From Streptomyces sp. CG4 (GTDB taxonomy: Bacteria; Actinomycetota; Actinomycetes; Streptomycetales; Streptomycetaceae): a DNA stretch of 64,000 nt. The notes below the pieces were generated by a model, which saw only the letters and a list, made by a program, of their open reading frames with translations, searched no databases and was not told the origin of the DNA. Below are positions 62,680 through 64,000 of the stretch, piece by piece. The stretch lies in NCBI RefSeq assembly GCF_041080655.1, contig NZ_CP163525.1:1-64000 (forward strand), given 5' to 3'. Position numbers and translations under genes: made by a program. Each line of letters begins with the position of its first letter. Position 1 is the stretch's first letter.

Positions 62680-64000
62680 ATGTCCAAGCAACGCAATCGC
62701 GTGGTCATCCTGTCCACAGCCAGTGTCGCCACCACCGTCCTCGCTGTTTCCTGCTTGCCGCCGTCCCGTCCCGGAGCTGACCCGACCGCCGGTCCGCCCG
62801 CCGCCGTTGTCCGCGTCGACCAGGTCGGCTACGCGCCCGGCGAGACCAAGCACGCCTACTTGATGACGTCCCGCCCCGCCGCCCGGGCGCCCTTCCGGGT
62901 GCTCGATGCCTCCGGAAGGGAGGTGCTGTCCGGCACAGCCGGGCTCGCCACGGGGCGATGGAACAGCACCTACGAATCCGTCCGCACCCTAGACCTGTCC
63001 CGCCTCACGACTCCGGGCGACTACCAGGTGGAGGTCACCGGCGAGCTCCACGCAGCCTCGCCGAAGTTCCGTGTGGCGCCCGCCGACGAGCTGTTCGACA
63101 AGGTCGTCCAGGACAACGTCCGCTTCTTCACAGCCCAGCGCGACGGAGCCGAAGTGGACCCCAGCGTGCTGCGGCGCAAGCCCTCGCATCTGGCCGACCG
63201 GCAGGCCACGGTCTATGACACCCCCGTCTACGGTGAAGACGCCGAGCGACTGCGCGCACCTCTTCAGCCCGTGGGCGGCCCGGTCGACGTCTCCGGCGGC
63301 TGGTTCGACGCCGGCGACTTCCTGAAGTTCACGCACACCGCCTCGTACTCCACCGCGAGCCTTCTCCTGGCTCAGCGCATGACCCCGGCCGGCGGTGCGA
63401 AGCTGGCCGAGGAGGCCCGCCACGGGCTGGACTGGCTGGACAGGATGTGGGACGCCTCCTCCGCCACCCTTTACGTCCAGGTCGGCATCGGAGTGGGCGA
63501 CACCGAAGACGGCAGTGGCAAGGTGCGTTCCGATCACGACGTGTGGCGGCTGCCCGAGGCCGACGACGCGATGCGGGTCCGGCCCGGCGACCCCGACTAC
63601 ACGATCAAACACCGGCCGGTCTTCCGCGCGGCGCCTCCCGGCGAGCCCATCAGCCCCAATCTCGCGGGGCGGGTCGCCGCGACCTTCGCGCTGGCCGCGC
63701 AGCTGGACGCCGTAGACGCCCCGGAGCGGGCTCGCACGGAACTGGCGAAGGCCGCCCAGATCTATGCACTCGCCGACACCTCGCCGAAGGGGCAGCTGGT
63801 CACCGCGTTTCCCCACGGTTTCTACCCCGAGTCGTCCTGGGAGGACGACATGGAGTTCGGAGCCGCGGAACTGGCCCTGGCCGGCAAGGCTCTGGGCGAC
63901 GACCGGACACAGGAATGGTCGCGCCAGGCCGGCCACTGGGCCAAGCAGTACCTGAACTCGGACAACCTCGGCACCCTCGGACTGGGCGACGTCAGCGCCC
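62680..64000 (+). CDS. Glycoside hydrolase family 9 (cellulase-type) protein, 3' end outside window
   Basis: ATG 62680 opens a frame that stays open to the right edge. The N-terminus (VVILSTASVATTVLAVSCLP) is a signal with a possible lipobox cysteine. About residues 40-130 form the Ig-like CelD N-domain (VVRVDQVGYAPGETKHAYLM, LDLSRLTTPGDYQVEVTG). The catalytic domain then begins VSGGWFDAGDFLKFTHTASY, with the DAGD motif that supplies the catalytic base, and WEDDMEFGAAELALAGKALG. It should be an exported endo- or exo-glucanase. The catalytic Glu lies beyond the window. Confidence 0.87.
   Translation, partial: MSKQRNRVVILSTASVATTVLAVSCLPPSRPGADPTAGPPAAVVRVDQVGYAPGETKHAYLMTSRPAARAPFRVLDASGREVLSGTAGLATGRWNSTYESVRTLDLSRLTTPGDYQVEVTGELHAASPKFRVAPADELFDKVVQDNVRFFTAQRDGAEVDPSVLRRKPSHLADRQATVYDTPVYGEDAERLRAPLQPVGGPVDVSGGWFDAGDFLKFTHTASYSTASLLLAQRMTPAGGAKLAEEARHGLDWLDRMWDASSATLYVQVGIGVGDTEDGSGKVRSDHDVWRLPEADDAMRVRPGDPDYTIKHRPVFRAAPPGEPISPNLAGRVAATFALAAQLDAVDAPERARTELAKAAQIYALADTSPKGQLVTAFPHGFYPESSWEDDMEFGAAELALAGKALGDDRTQEWSRQAGHWAKQYLNSDNLGTLGLGDVSA

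Overview
The window is very GC-rich actinomycete DNA and most resembles an accessory region of a Streptomyces genome. It has strongly biased third codon positions, many GTG starts, and characteristic families: a conservon, an XRE/DUF5753-DUF397-DUF574 trio, TPR regulators with an SRRTFDRWM signature, and a secreted GH9 enzyme. It is densely marked by mobile elements: IS4, IS1182, Tn3, IS5, IS630, IS982-like, IS110 and integrase-type remnants, plus one complete group II intron. Many genes are broken. Several breaks are single-base changes, at least three of them in C or G runs, so some may be sequencing errors rather than true decay.

Layout. 1-3.3 kb: an IS4 remnant, an IS1182 element with both inverted repeats, and a Tn3 transposase tail. 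3.3-7.1 kb: a NarL-type two-component pair divergent from a two-gene ABC exporter. 8.0-9.7 kb: an IS5-type unit carrying a coiled-coil passenger gene. 9.8-13.0 kb: a lipoprotein gene with an exact 213-bp internal duplication, then a group II intron. 13-16.7 kb: hypothetical genes, an Imm49 immunity gene and a dehydratase remnant. 16.7-26.3 kb: a regulator-rich region with an XRE-DUF397-methyltransferase operon, three paralogous regulators, a 2H phosphoesterase, a RibD-like deaminase, an aldo/keto reductase and an RsbW-like ATPase.

27.1-38.7 kb is the most interesting part. A small gene is translationally coupled to a complete conservon (cvnABCD). cvnD in turn overlaps a gene fusing a degenerate deaminase domain to a methyltransferase. 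Next come a SMUG2/DUF4918-type uracil-DNA glycosylase and a nucleoside 2-deoxyribosyltransferase-like protein. The run then continues as four coupled genes for carrier-protein chemistry: ACP-AMP ligase, ketosynthase, a ketosynthase homologue lacking its histidines, and ACP-thioesterase. A second deoxyribosyltransferase-like gene and an APH-type kinase follow. I infer a nucleobase-linked specialised metabolite or nucleotide-modification system controlled by the conservon.

39-45 kb: IS remnants and the 3' part of a tRNA-Ser(UGA) gene followed by a terminator, which looks like the edge of an integrated island, plus an integrase tail. 45-56 kb: a secreted aerolysin-like protein, broken SGNH hydrolase, acyltransferase and GerMN genes, and a TetR-controlled operon (darcynin, membrane protein, multicopper oxidase) with a clear palindromic operator. 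55-64 kb: a Rieske oxygenase divergent from a truncated flavin monooxygenase, small membrane genes, Fur and IS110 remnants, a polysaccharide deacetylase, an OmpR-type two-component pair and the start of a GH9 cellulase that runs off the right edge.
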